Numbered from the stretch's first letter, positions 1 to 6,012 are shown. The stretch is 10,783 nt of DNA from Opitutales bacterium (GCA_007132315.1 SLOW01000185.1:1-10783); one strand, 5' to 3'. Notes: generated by a model not told the origin, from the sequence alone. Numbers and translations are program-made.

Positions 1-170
1 AAATAAGGGACTAAGTGCCTTCCCTTTGATTCCTCTGCTACTTATTCCTTTGCCTTAAGTATTTGGTGCTTGGGCTCGGGGTTTTCGCAAGGGAATAAGG
101 GGGCAGGGAATAAGGGGGCAGGGACAAGGAACGTGGGGCGAGGGCTTCGACAGGCTCAGGGTGGGAGGAG
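1..170. repeat. Mosaic of intergenic repeat modules at the window edge
   Basis: No gene is supported here. Bases 2-14 (AATAAGGGACTAA) are the exact reverse complement of 3813-3825. The module CTAAGTGCCTTCC at 12-24 recurs inverted at 4742 and 9528. The stretch around 72-104 is close to the reverse complement of about 4867-4900 (the 'CTTGCGAAAAACCCCGAGCCC' type module). A 15-bp unit GGGAATAAGGGGGCA is repeated in tandem at 91-105 and 106-120, with a decayed third start at 121. A 'CTTCGACAGGCTCAGGG' module at 144-160 is related to the hairpin at 5834-5851. This is the same repeat stock that fills the gaps further right, in opposite orientation. Confidence 0.75.
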
Positions 171-206
171 TTGATGGTTATTGGTTTCCGTCCTCCAGTA
201 TTTATC

Positions 207-233
207 TTGACTTGTAATGCATTGTGGTACACT
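207..233 (+). promoter_or_regulatory. Candidate promoter of the toxin-antitoxin pair, near-leaderless
   Basis: TTGACT (207-212) resembles a -35 box and TACACT (228-233) a -10 box, preceded by TG one base upstream (225-226), as in extended -10 promoters. The 15-nt spacer is short, which the extended -10 may offset. Transcription would be expected to begin about 7 nt after the -10 box, at the ATG at 240, so the mRNA may be leaderless. The 8-bp palindrome AATGCATT (216-223) lies between the boxes and could be part of an operator for the RHH protein encoded directly downstream. This rests on sequence match only. Confidence 0.5.
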
Positions 234-239
234 GTTGTT

Positions 240-485
240 ATGGATAAGTCGGTGACGACCAGCATACGTTTTCCGAAGGGATTGCGTGAGCGTGTGGAGC
301 GCGAGGCGCACAAGATGGGGCGAACGAAGAATTGGGTGATCGTTCGGGCGGTCGAGGATTATCTGGGGACAGTGGATGCGGAAGCCCGGTGCCGGGAGGC
401 GCGACGGCAGTCGATCGAAGCTTCGCGGCAGACGGCGGAGGAGAGTGACTGGGAAGAGGCGGCCGATTTTCGGGATTGGAAGTAG
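240..485 (+). CDS. Ribbon-helix-helix (CopG/RHH) antitoxin
   Basis: This 81-residue protein looks like a type II antitoxin with an N-terminal DNA-binding ribbon-helix-helix domain. The strand segment TTSIRFP (about residues 6-12) is followed by two helices, GLRERVEREAHKMG and RTKNWVIVRAVEDYL, the usual RHH arrangement. The C-terminal tail is charged and Trp-containing (EESDWEEAADFRDWK), typical of the segment that wraps around the toxin. An in-frame upstream start at 171 is possible, but the ATG at 240 fits the family and the promoter position better. The toxin gene begins 3 nt after this stop. Antitoxins of this type normally repress their own promoter, and the palindrome at 216-223 is a candidate site. 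The RHH call is strong; the pairing rests on gene order. Confidence 0.82.
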   Translation: MDKSVTTSIRFPKGLRERVEREAHKMGRTKNWVIVRAVEDYLGTVDAEARCREARRQSIEASRQTAEESDWEEAADFRDWK

Positions 486-488
486 TGC

Positions 489-749
489 ATGGAGGTGTCG
501 CGTGGGGATGTCGTCCTGTGTGTTGTGTCGGGCGATTATGGAAAGGTTCGGCCGGCGGTGGTGGTGCAGTCGGACCTTTATAACCCGACTCATGCGAGCG
601 TCGTGATCTGTCCGTTGACCACCCATTTGGTCGATGCGCCGTTTTTCCGCATCCCGATCAAACCCAGTACTTCGAATAATTTACAGACGGAGTCTCAGGT
701 CATGGTGGACAAAGTGACGGCGCTGCGACGGGACCAAAATGCTTCTTGA
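489..749 (+). CDS. MazF/PemK-family endoribonuclease toxin, C-terminally truncated
   Basis: The 86-residue product begins with the MazF/PemK pattern RGDVVLCVVSGDYGKVRPAVVVQ and continues with VICPLTT, PFFRIPI and SQVMVDKVTALRR. The Arg of RPAVV and the Thr of CPLT are positions associated with RNA cleavage in this family of sequence-specific endoribonucleases. Family members are usually about 100-115 residues and continue after the 'DKVTALRRD' segment with a C-terminal helix that helps form the dimer. Here the protein ends five residues later, in NAS, and reading past the stop gives no toxin-like sequence. The gene overlaps the ligase start by 11 nt (739-749), so the loss probably reflects a rearrangement junction near 735-740. 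A GGAAG ribosome-binding site lies at 478-482, 6 nt before the ATG. Activity is doubtful. Confidence 0.8.
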   Translation: MEVSRGDVVLCVVSGDYGKVRPAVVVQSDLYNPTHASVVICPLTTHLVDAPFFRIPIKPSTSNNLQTESQVMVDKVTALRRDQNAS

Positions 750-2115
750 AAAATTTCACATGGCTTCCCTTCCGGCGGAGCGAGGGTTTTTGCATTGCGG
801 GAATGCCGTCTGGACCTATGGACGTTTTCATCAGACGGTTGAGTCGGCTTGCGAGCGTTTGGGGGCTGCCGAAATCGGACCCGGAAGCGTGGTGGCGATT
901 TGCGGGCCTTACGAGCCGGAATCGGTTGTTTACTTATTTGCCCTGGCGGAACGGGGTGCCGTAGTGGTGCCTTTGGTCGGGTTAAGTGATGATGTTCGCC
1001 GGGAGCGCTTGCGGGTTGCGATGGCGGATTGGGTGTTGGAAAAAGAGGAGGGGAATGGTTACGGTTTGTCGCCTGCTGGTGAAGATCAAGGCCGACGGAC
1101 CACCGAAGGCGGCAGGCATCCTTTGATCGCAAAACTGGCGGCGGAGGGCCGCCCGGGTCTGATCCTTTTCAGCAGCGGGACCACCGGCACGCCGAAGGCG
1201 ATGTTGCACGACCTTGTCAGGCTGACCGAGGGTTACTCGGTGAAGGCGGGACCGGGGCCTGCCACGCTGGCCTTGCTCCACTACGATCATATCGGCGGCC
1301 TCGACATTCTTTTTCGGGCGATCGCCTCGGGCGCCCGGCTCGTTATTCCGGAGGGGCGCGATCCCGACGGAGTGGCGCGGACCATCGAACGTCACGGCGT
1401 CGAGGTGTTGCCGGCCTCGCCTACTTTCCTGAATTTGCTGCTCCTTTCTGGGGCGCTCGAGCGATACGACTTGTCGTCGCTGAAGATCATCGGCTACGGC
1501 TCCGAACCGATGCCGGAAAGTCTGCTCCGGCGGCTGGCGGAAGCGTTTCCCGGGGTCCGTCTCCAGCAGAAGTTCGGTACCAGCGAAACCAATGCCGTGC
1601 GCGTGGTAGGCCGCTCGCCGGACAGCCTCGAGATGAAGGTCGAGGACGACCGGTTCGGGTGGAAGGTGGTCGAAGGCGAGCTGTGGCTGAAGAGTCCGTC
1701 GCGCATTCTGGGCTATTTGAACGCCGACAACGGAGCCCTGGACGACGACGGCTGGTACCGCACCGGGGATTTGGTCGAGGAGACCGGCGACGGGTTTTTT
1801 CGCATCGTCGGCCGCGGCAGCGATCTGATCAATGTCGGCGGCGAAAAGGTTTTTCCGTCGGAGGTGGAAAACGTCCTGGCTGAGATGCCGGAGGTGCGTG
1901 AGTGCCGCGTGTTCGGCGAGCCCCATCCGCTGACCGGGAACGTGGTCGCCGTGGAGGTCGTACCGGCTGAGGAGTTGACCGCGGGCGAAATAAAAAAACG
2001 GATACGCACATTCTGCCGGGATCGGATTGAAGCGTATAAGATCCCGGTAAAGGTTTACCCTACTGAAACGATCCAAATCGGTTCGAGCTTTAAGAAGAAA
2101 CGTGAGGGCCAGTAG
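739..2115 (+). CDS. AMP-dependent acyl-CoA/acyl-ACP ligase (ANL superfamily)
   Basis: This 458-residue enzyme would activate a carboxylic acid as its acyl-adenylate and pass it to CoA or a carrier protein. Core motifs are present in order: the P-loop-like LFSSGTTGTPK (about residues 143-153), FGTSE (279-283), GWYRTGDL (338-345) and GRGSDLINVGGEKVFPSEVE (358-377). The final lysine motif, normally like SGKxxR, is altered to GSSFKKKR (448-455); K452 is the likeliest equivalent of the catalytic lysine. The protein is somewhat shorter than the usual 500-550 residues, mostly in the N-terminal half. The ATG at 739 gives a complete-looking N-terminus with WTYGRF (25-30). It overlaps the truncated toxin gene and is the first gene of the acyl-building set. 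Substrate cannot be read from sequence; a short or hydroxylated fatty acid is an inference from neighbours. Confidence 0.85.
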   Translation: MLLEKFHMASLPAERGFLHCGNAVWTYGRFHQTVESACERLGAAEIGPGSVVAICGPYEPESVVYLFALAERGAVVVPLVGLSDDVRRERLRVAMADWVLEKEEGNGYGLSPAGEDQGRRTTEGGRHPLIAKLAAEGRPGLILFSSGTTGTPKAMLHDLVRLTEGYSVKAGPGPATLALLHYDHIGGLDILFRAIASGARLVIPEGRDPDGVARTIERHGVEVLPASPTFLNLLLLSGALERYDLSSLKIIGYGSEPMPESLLRRLAEAFPGVRLQQKFGTSETNAVRVVGRSPDSLEMKVEDDRFGWKVVEGELWLKSPSRILGYLNADNGALDDDGWYRTGDLVEETGDGFFRIVGRGSDLINVGGEKVFPSEVENVLAEMPEVRECRVFGEPHPLTGNVVAVEVVPAEELTAGEIKKRIRTFCRDRIEAYKIPVKVYPTETIQIGSSFKKKREGQ

Positions 2116-2147
2116 CCACAAAGATTACAAAGAGCAAAAAGAAACGG
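2115..2147 (+). repeat. Class I repeat, left arm of an inverted pair
   Basis: The module CCACAAAGATTACAAAGAG starts at 2116, directly after the ligase stop codon, and is followed by an A-rich tail. It matches the reverse complement of 2658-2690 at most positions (18 of the first 19 bases from the GCC), so the two arms face each other around the GxxExxY gene. Confidence 0.8.
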
Positions 2148-2218
2148 GAGGTGGAAGCCTGGACATCGTGAGGCGATTCTTACACTCGGACTACCAAGTT
2201 TATTTAAGCTGTGCAGAA

Positions 2219-2587
2219 TTATAAGGCGAATTTCCGAATCTGAAACCGATACGAGCCGAAGTTGATGAGAACGCCATGGGTGAAACCTGTAGCTTTGAGG
2301 TATCCGAGAAGTTGGGCTGTGTGTTCCGGACCAAGAGTAGTTGCGCACTTTAGTTCCAGAAGAATGTTTCCGTCCACGCAGATGTCCGAGAAATATTCCC
2401 CTATTATGGTGCCGTCTTCGTCGAAGACCCTTAGGGGCATCTGTTGATTAACGTTTATACCTTGCTTCCTGAGCCGGTGAGCCAATGCGTTTTCGTATAT
2501 TTTTTCGAGATGGCCGTGCCCGAGGTAAACGTGTATGGCATAAGCCGTCTGACGAATTGCGTCGATTGACAATTTGATCCTATTCAT
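2219..2587 (-). CDS. GxxExxY protein, PD-(D/E)XK nuclease-like
   Basis: This 122-residue protein carries the signature that names its family: GHLEKIYENAL, with Gly-x-x-Glu-x-x-Tyr at about residues 25-31. It also has EYFSDICVDGNILLELKC, whose D...E-x-K pattern suits a PD-(D/E)XK nuclease-like fold. Length agrees with the family (about 120-130 residues). The start at 2587 (ATG on the minus strand) gives the expected N-terminus with the helix IRQTAYAIHVYLG. The biochemical role of the family is not established to my knowledge. The gene is antisense to the biosynthetic genes and bracketed by inverted class I repeats, so it is probably an insertion rather than part of the pathway. The family call is confident; nuclease activity is inferred from the motif. 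Confidence 0.88.
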   Translation of the reverse strand: MNRIKLSIDAIRQTAYAIHVYLGHGHLEKIYENALAHRLRKQGINVNQQMPLRVFDEDGTIIGEYFSDICVDGNILLELKCATTLGPEHTAQLLGYLKATGFTHGVLINFGSYRFQIRKFAL

Positions 2588-2657
2588 GGGTAGTTTGTGT
2601 TTCTGGTTTGGTTGAACAGATTGAGTTTTGTGTAGTATTCCAAATGAGTGTCAGCGC

Positions 2658-2690
2658 CTTTTTCTATGTGTCCTTTGTGATCTTTGTGGC
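2658..2690 (-). repeat. Class I repeat, right arm, upstream of KAS III
   Basis: CCTTTGTGATCTTTGTGGC (2672-2690) is the minus-strand form of the class I module and pairs with 2115-2147. It ends 22 nt before the KAS III start codon. Similar minus-oriented copies lie just upstream of the genes starting at 4444, 6280 and 8798. Confidence 0.8.
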
Positions 2691-2712
2691 AAACCTTTCA
2701 ATCCTTTAAAAC

Positions 2713-3801
2713 TTGCCTAAATCGAAATTCCAGAAGTGTCGTATCGCGGGAGTAGTGACGGCGGTGCCGGGGAACAAGCGGTCGATTGATGATGAAATCG
2801 ACAATTATGGCGGCGACCGGGCTCAGATCGAGCGGATCAAAAAAACGATCGGTCTGCGTGAGCGTTACGTAGTCGATGAGCATACCACTTCGGCCGACCT
2901 GTGTGAAACGGCGGCGCGCGCTTTGTTGTCCGACACGGCGGCGGCGCCGGAAAGCATCGATGGGTTGATTGTGGTCACCCAGACCCCCGACTATTTTCAA
3001 CCGGCCACCGCTTGTGTGCTGCACGGGCGGCTGGAGTTGAAAGAGGATTGCGCCGCGTTCGATGTCAATTTGGGCTGTTCGGGTTACGTGTACGCCCTCT
3101 GGCTGGCCGCGATGATGATCGAATCCGGCGGCTGCGAGCGGGTGCTGGTGCTGGCCGGTGACACCATCAGCCGGTGTGTCAATCCGCGCGACCGCACGGT
3201 GGCGCCCTTGTTCGGGGATGCGGGCAGTGCGACGCTGCTGGAGGCTTCGTCCGAAGCGGTGCCGTCGTTTTACGATTTGAAGTCGGATGGGAAAGGCTTT
3301 GAGCACATTATCGTACCGGCCGGTGGGTTCCGTCGGCCGAAGTCGGAAGCGACCGCCCGGGAAACGACCAATGAAGGCGGGCTTGTGCGTTCCCCGGAGA
3401 ATCTGCACATGGACGGCGCCGAGGTGTTTAACTTTTCCCTCAAGGTCGAGCCCAAAGCTCTACGCGCGATCGTGGAATTTTCCGAGATTGCAATGGAGGA
3501 TGTGGACGCGTTTGTCTTGCATCAGGCCAACCGTTACATCATTGGCAACATAGCGCGCCGGCTGAAGATCGATCCAGCCAGGATGCCCGCCGGCACCGTG
3601 GAACGTTACGGCAACCAGAGCTGTGCCTCGATTCCGGGCACCCTTTGTGATGCTCTTGGCGAACGCGCGACCCGCGAGCGCCTGCGCCTGGTGTTTTCCG
3701 GTTTCGGTGTCGGTTTGTCCTGGGCCTCCTGCCTGCTGGTCACCGACAAACTCGCCGCGTGCCGGGTGATCACGCATGGAAGGACGGAGAATTGTGAATG
3801 A
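2713..3801 (+). CDS. 3-oxoacyl-ACP synthase III (KAS III, FabH-like)
   Basis: This 362-residue thiolase-fold enzyme would condense an acyl-CoA starter with malonyl-ACP to give a 3-oxoacyl-ACP. The Cys-His-Asn triad is visible: C122 in DVNLGCSGYVYAL, H270 in VLHQANRYI, and N301 in YGNQSCASIPGTL. Other family hallmarks are the GLRERY segment (47-52), FGDAGSATLL (167-176) and the C-terminal FSGFGVGLSWASCLL. The length is slightly above FabH (about 320-340), with an extra segment around 203-230 and a C-terminal tail. The start is TTG at 2713, with no clear Shine-Dalgarno; the IAGVVTAVPG strand just after it rules out much later starts. It is separated from the ligase by the GxxExxY insertion and from ACP1 by 642 nt of repeats. 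Its place in a sugar-acyl locus suggests a dedicated role rather than housekeeping FabH. Confidence 0.9.
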   Translation: MPKSKFQKCRIAGVVTAVPGNKRSIDDEIDNYGGDRAQIERIKKTIGLRERYVVDEHTTSADLCETAARALLSDTAAAPESIDGLIVVTQTPDYFQPATACVLHGRLELKEDCAAFDVNLGCSGYVYALWLAAMMIESGGCERVLVLAGDTISRCVNPRDRTVAPLFGDAGSATLLEASSEAVPSFYDLKSDGKGFEHIIVPAGGFRRPKSEATARETTNEGGLVRSPENLHMDGAEVFNFSLKVEPKALRAIVEFSEIAMEDVDAFVLHQANRYIIGNIARRLKIDPARMPAGTVERYGNQSCASIPGTLCDALGERATRERLRLVFSGFGVGLSWASCLLVTDKLAACRVITHGRTENCE

Positions 3802-3803
3802 TG

Positions 3804-3823
3804 AAGGGATGAATTAGTCCCTT
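3804..3823 (+). terminator. Weak hairpin just after the KAS III stop
   Basis: AAGGGA (3804-3809) and TCCCTT (3818-3823) can pair around an 8-nt loop, three bases after the stop codon. There is no run of T's, and the right arm belongs to a repeat module also seen inverted at 2-14. It may simply be repeat structure, so a terminator role is weakly supported. Confidence 0.2.
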
Positions 3824-3837
3824 ATTACTGAAATCCT

Positions 3838-4082
3838 GCGCGCTACGGGGCGGCACCTTTCCCGCGGTTTGCGTAGTGCGCCGGTTTACCCAGCACACCA
3901 GCCACCAAGCGGCTCGCGCAACCCGCCCCGTCACACTCCGGCGCTGGCTGAAGCGGCGCGCTACGGGGCGGCACCTTTCCCGCGGTTTGCGTAGTGCGCC
4001 GGTTTACCCAGCACACCATCCACCGAACGGTTCGCGCAACCCGCCCCGTCACACTCCGGCGCTGGCTGAAGCGGCGCGCTAC
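3838..4082. repeat. 118-bp GC-rich tandem duplication
   Basis: Two nearly identical 118-bp units lie head to tail (3838-3955 and 3956-4073), followed by 9 bases of a third copy (GCGCGCTAC at 4074-4082). The few differences cluster around the ACCAGCCACCAAGCGGCTC versus ACCATCCACCGAACGGTTC segment. Within each unit ACGGGGCGG (3845-3853) is complementary to CCGCCCCGT (3923-3931), and GCGCCGG to CCGGCGC, so each unit could fold into a long stem. Since 118 is not a multiple of 3, and the reading frames carry no recognisable protein, it is unlikely to be coding. It sits in the gap between KAS III and ACP1. Confidence 0.9.
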
Positions 4083-4142
4083 GATTTGGTACTGGCTTCG
4101 CCGGGTTGGGGAGTCTTGGTCTGTTTTCGCCGGAGCCATAGT

Positions 4143-4259
4143 ATCCGTGCCCCTCTGAGCAATCCGTGGTTTCCATTCCAGAGCATAAGTGCCTTCCCGG
4201 TTTTGCAAGCGGCTCAGAAGCCGGGTTTTGACCACGGATGACACAGATGGCACGGATTT
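4143..4259. repeat. Class II repeat modules, outward-facing pair
   Basis: The minus-oriented copy at 4143-4197 runs from ATCCGTGCCCCTCTGAGCAA through CCGTGGTTTCCATTCCAGAG to AAGTGCCTTCC. It closely matches 6058-6112 and, inverted, the start of the composite repeats at 4742 and 9528. A plus-oriented relative, ACCACGGATGACACAGATGG, lies at 4231-4250 and continues to 4259. Together with the tandem duplication and the repeat at 4381 these fill the 642-nt gap between KAS III and ACP1, in which I see no gene. Confidence 0.7.
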
Positions 4260-4380
4260 GTGAGGCGGGGGTTTCCTGGTTATTCGCTGTTTTGGAAGAC
4301 TTCTTTGGGTCTCCCGGTCTTCGCGTGAGGCCTCATTGGTTCCCCGAATGATACGAAAGTGACACAGTGAGGTGCCCCCC

Positions 4381-4413
4381 ATTTTTTTGTGTCCTTTGTG
4401 ATCCCTGTGGCTA
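4381..4413 (-). repeat. Class I repeat upstream of ACP1
   Basis: The sequence around TGTCCTTTGTGATCCCTGTG (4390-4409) is a minus-oriented class I module with a poly-T stretch before it. It ends about 31 nt upstream of the acyl carrier protein start at 4444, mirroring the placement seen before 2713, 6280 and 8798. Confidence 0.75.
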
Positions 4414-4443
4414 GAATTCAGACCGTTTCCAACATACTTTTTC

Positions 4444-4683
4444 ATGGACATGGATGCGTTTATTCGAGAGTTCGAGGCATCGATCGAGGAGCTGGAGCCC
4501 GGGTCGGTGACTGCGGAGACTAGATTTCAAGATATGGAGCAGTGGGATTCGCTCGCCGTGTTGACGACGATCGCGATGGCCGATGCCGAGTTCGAGGTCG
4601 AGCTGACCGCCAACGAAATCCTCGCCTGCACCACGATCCAGGACCTTGCCGAGCTGGTGCAGAGGAAAAGGACGGCCGGTTGA
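4444..4683 (+). CDS. Acyl carrier protein 1
   Basis: This 79-residue acidic protein has the carrier-protein fold signature QWDSLAVL (residues 33-40). S36 of the DSL motif is the expected attachment site for 4'-phosphopantetheine. The helix III and IV region (TANEILACTTIQDLAELVQRK) is also typical. Length equals that of a stand-alone ACP (75-85). The ATG at 4444 has no Shine-Dalgarno match before it; a second ATG at 4450 is two codons downstream. Located after KAS III and before a FabG-like reductase, it probably carries the growing acyl group for a dedicated route rather than serving general fatty acid synthesis, but this is an inference from context. Confidence 0.9.
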   Translation: MDMDAFIREFEASIEELEPGSVTAETRFQDMEQWDSLAVLTTIAMADAEFEVELTANEILACTTIQDLAELVQRKRTAG

Positions 4684-4741
4684 GCGTGAGTTTGGGTTGG
4701 CTTATCAGAATGCAAAGGAATCAGGGGCAGAGGAATCAAAG

Positions 4742-4940
4742 GGAAGGCACTTAGGCTCTGGAGATTGGAACCACAGATTTCTGGCAAAGATCGGGAGGCT
4801 CCGTCTTTGAATCCGTGCCGTCTCTCGCTCTCTTCCGAGATCCGACCTCAGTCCGCCGCCATCAGTCCCCCTTATTCCCTTGCGAAAAACCCCGAGCCCA
4901 AGCACCCCCTCTTTGTGGTCTCTGTGCTCTTTTGTGGCTA
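4742..4940 (+). repeat. Composite intergenic repeat, copy A
   Basis: This block begins GGAAGGCACTTAGGCTCTGG and includes a class II module (GGAACCACAGATTTCTGGC), a CTCTTCCGAGATC segment near 4836-4846, a CTTGCGAAAAACCCCGAGCCC segment near 4880-4900, and a minus-oriented class I module (CTCTTTGTGGTCTCTGTGC, 4909-4927). The same modules occur in the same order and orientation at 9528-9759; about the first 100 bp are nearly identical. Small ORFs read through it in several frames but show no protein features. Confidence 0.85.
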
Positions 4941-4952
4941 TTTCCAGGAAAT

Positions 4953-5024
4953 GAACCACAGAGATCACAAAGTGCACAAAAAAGGGACCAGGGTCCACTT
5001 CAGCGGGTACCGTTCAATGGTACC
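4953..5024. repeat. Class I repeat and KpnI-type hairpin before SDR1
   Basis: A plus-oriented class I module, ACCACAGAGATCACAAAGTG, begins at 4954. About 20 nt after its A-rich tail, GGTACC (5006-5011) and GGTACC (5019-5024) flank the 7-nt loop GTTCAAT and can form a 6-bp stem. From 5025 to the SDR start at 5092 only further short repeat fragments are seen (TCCGACCTCCGCTCTCCGAC, CTTGCGAAAAATCC). Confidence 0.6.
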
Positions 5025-5091
5025 TATCGGCCTTCCGCCATCCGACCTCCGCTCTCCGACAGCCCCTCGTGGTTAACTTGCGAAAAATCCT

Positions 5092-5835
5092 ATGGCTAAT
5101 TTTGACTTAACAGGTAAAACCATCCTGGTGACCGGGGCCACGTCCGGGATTGGACGGGCCGTTTGTGCGGCGGTTGTTGAGGCCGGCGGCCGGGTGGTGG
5201 CGACCGGACGGGACCGGTCGCGGCTGGCGGCGCTTTCGACCGACTTGGGCGCCGAGCGTTGTCAGGCGTTGCGGGCTGATTTGACCGATCCGGAGGAGCG
5301 GGATGCCCTGGTGACAACGGTTTCCGGTCTGGACGGAATCGTTCATGGTGCCGGGGCACTGCAACTGGCGCCGGCGGGATTTCTTTCGGAGAAAAAGCTC
5401 CGGTCCCTGGAGGCGATCAACTACGAAGCCCCGGTGTTGCTCACCACGGCCCTGGTCAAAGCCGGCAAGCTCAAGACGGAAGCGTCGGTGGTCTTGATGG
5501 GGTCGGTGGCCGGTTTGGTCGGGGCCAAGGGACATGTCCTTTACGCCGGTTCCAAAGGCGCCCTGATGGCGGCCGGGCGGGCGCTCGCCCTCGAACTTGC
5601 CTCGCGCCGCATCCGGGTGAACTCGCTGGCTCCGGGCATGGTGCGGGCCGGCATGGCGGAGGAAGCGCAAGACGCCCTCGGCGATGACGCCATGGCGGCG
5701 CACGAAAAGGAATACCCGCTCGGTTTCGGCCGCCCTGAAGACGTGGCCGCCGCCGCCCGATTTCTCCTGTCCCCAGCCGCCCGCTGGATCACGGGAACCA
5801 CGCTCGTCTGCGACGGCGGCTTCACGGCAAGGTGA
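5092..5835 (+). CDS. FabG-like short-chain dehydrogenase/reductase 1
   Basis: A 247-residue classical SDR, the right size for a 3-oxoacyl-ACP reductase. The cofactor motif TGATSGIG is at 14-21, with R40 after the second strand favouring NADPH. The catalytic tetrad is present: N110, S138 (VLMGSVAGL), Y151 and K155 (YAGSK). The usual NNAG is replaced by HGAG (85-88). The C-terminus, SPAARWITGTTLVCDGGF, is that of FabG-type enzymes. Start ATG 5092 gives the standard N-terminus DLTGKTILVTG; no Shine-Dalgarno is seen. Following ligase, KAS III and ACP1, it most likely reduces the 3-oxoacyl-ACP to a 3-hydroxyacyl-ACP. A sugar or other ketone substrate cannot be excluded, since SDR specificity is not readable here. 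Confidence 0.88.
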   Translation: MANFDLTGKTILVTGATSGIGRAVCAAVVEAGGRVVATGRDRSRLAALSTDLGAERCQALRADLTDPEERDALVTTVSGLDGIVHGAGALQLAPAGFLSEKKLRSLEAINYEAPVLLTTALVKAGKLKTEASVVLMGSVAGLVGAKGHVLYAGSKGALMAAGRALALELASRRIRVNSLAPGMVRAGMAEEAQDALGDDAMAAHEKEYPLGFGRPEDVAAAARFLLSPAARWITGTTLVCDGGFTAR

Positions 5836-5851
5836 GCCCTTCGACGGGCTC
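5834..5851 (+). repeat. GAGCCC-TTCGAC-GGGCTC hairpin at the SDR1 stop
   Basis: GAGCCC (5834-5839) and GGGCTC (5846-5851) pair around TTCGAC, starting inside the TGA stop codon. A related CTTCGACAGGCTCAGGG module is at 144-160. No T-run follows, so an intrinsic terminator is not supported; this is a widespread type of short interspersed hairpin. Confidence 0.6.
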
Positions 5852-5906
5852 AGGGCGAGGATGGAGCCGGAGAGCCGGAGAGTGGGGGAGAGGGAAGTAA
5901 ATCATA

Positions 5907-5942
5907 GCCACAGAGAGCACAGAGATCACAAAGATGGGGAGG
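5907..5942 (+). repeat. Class I repeat, plus orientation
   Basis: GCCACAGAGAGCACAGAGAT (5907-5926), continuing CACAAAG, shows the loose 9-nt period of class I clearly: CACAGAGAG, CACAGAGAT, CACAAAGAT. It faces the minus-oriented copy at 6195-6225 across the SDR1-acyltransferase gap. Confidence 0.75.
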
Positions 5943-6012
5943 AGTTTCGCAAGGTAATAGGGGGCAGGGAATCAGAGAGACGGAGGGTCGGTGAAAGATG
6001 GAGGAATTTTTG

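Larger units (their letters stand above)
2115..2690. mobile_element. Candidate element: GxxExxY gene within class I inverted repeats
   Basis: A 576-bp unit has class I repeat arms at both ends (2115-2147 and 2658-2690, inverted) and one complete gene inside, on the strand opposite to all surrounding biosynthetic genes. It separates two genes that otherwise make sense as neighbours (ligase and KAS III). Arms without a gene occur elsewhere in the window in the same + then - arrangement (8643-8768, 5907-6225). The left boundary abuts the ligase stop exactly. No target-site duplication was identified and no known transposase is present, so mobility is a hypothesis. Confidence 0.35.

Noticed and set aside
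982..2121. Long open frame of 379 codons on the minus strand
   Set aside because: It lies wholly antisense to the ligase, whose ANL motifs are in proper order. The minus-strand product has no recognisable domain and reflects codon bias in GC-rich DNA.
2698..3408. Open frame of 236 codons antisense to KAS III
   Set aside because: KAS III on the plus strand has all catalytic residues and full length. The antisense product shows no motif.
3838..4082. CRISPR array
   Set aside because: There are only two long 118-bp units directly abutting with no spacers, and no cas genes are nearby.
3845..4082. Integron-type attC sites behind the cassette-like gene spacing
   Set aside because: No integrase gene and no attC core sites in the usual arrangement were found. 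The repeats differ in kind from gap to gap.
3843..4451. Open frame of 202 codons on the minus strand across the tandem duplication
   Set aside because: It reads through the 118-bp repeat units and class I and II repeats. The repeated residues arise from the DNA repeat, and the period shifts frame between copies.
4765..5099. Two overlapping open frames of about 95-100 codons before SDR1
   Set aside because: Both are translations of the composite repeat. The same peptide-like strings appear at 9550-9792, where the DNA repeat recurs. No ribosome-binding site or domain is present.
5834..5851. Intrinsic terminator after SDR1
   Set aside because: The stem is good, but there is no T-run after it, and the sequence belongs to an interspersed hairpin family also found at 144-160.
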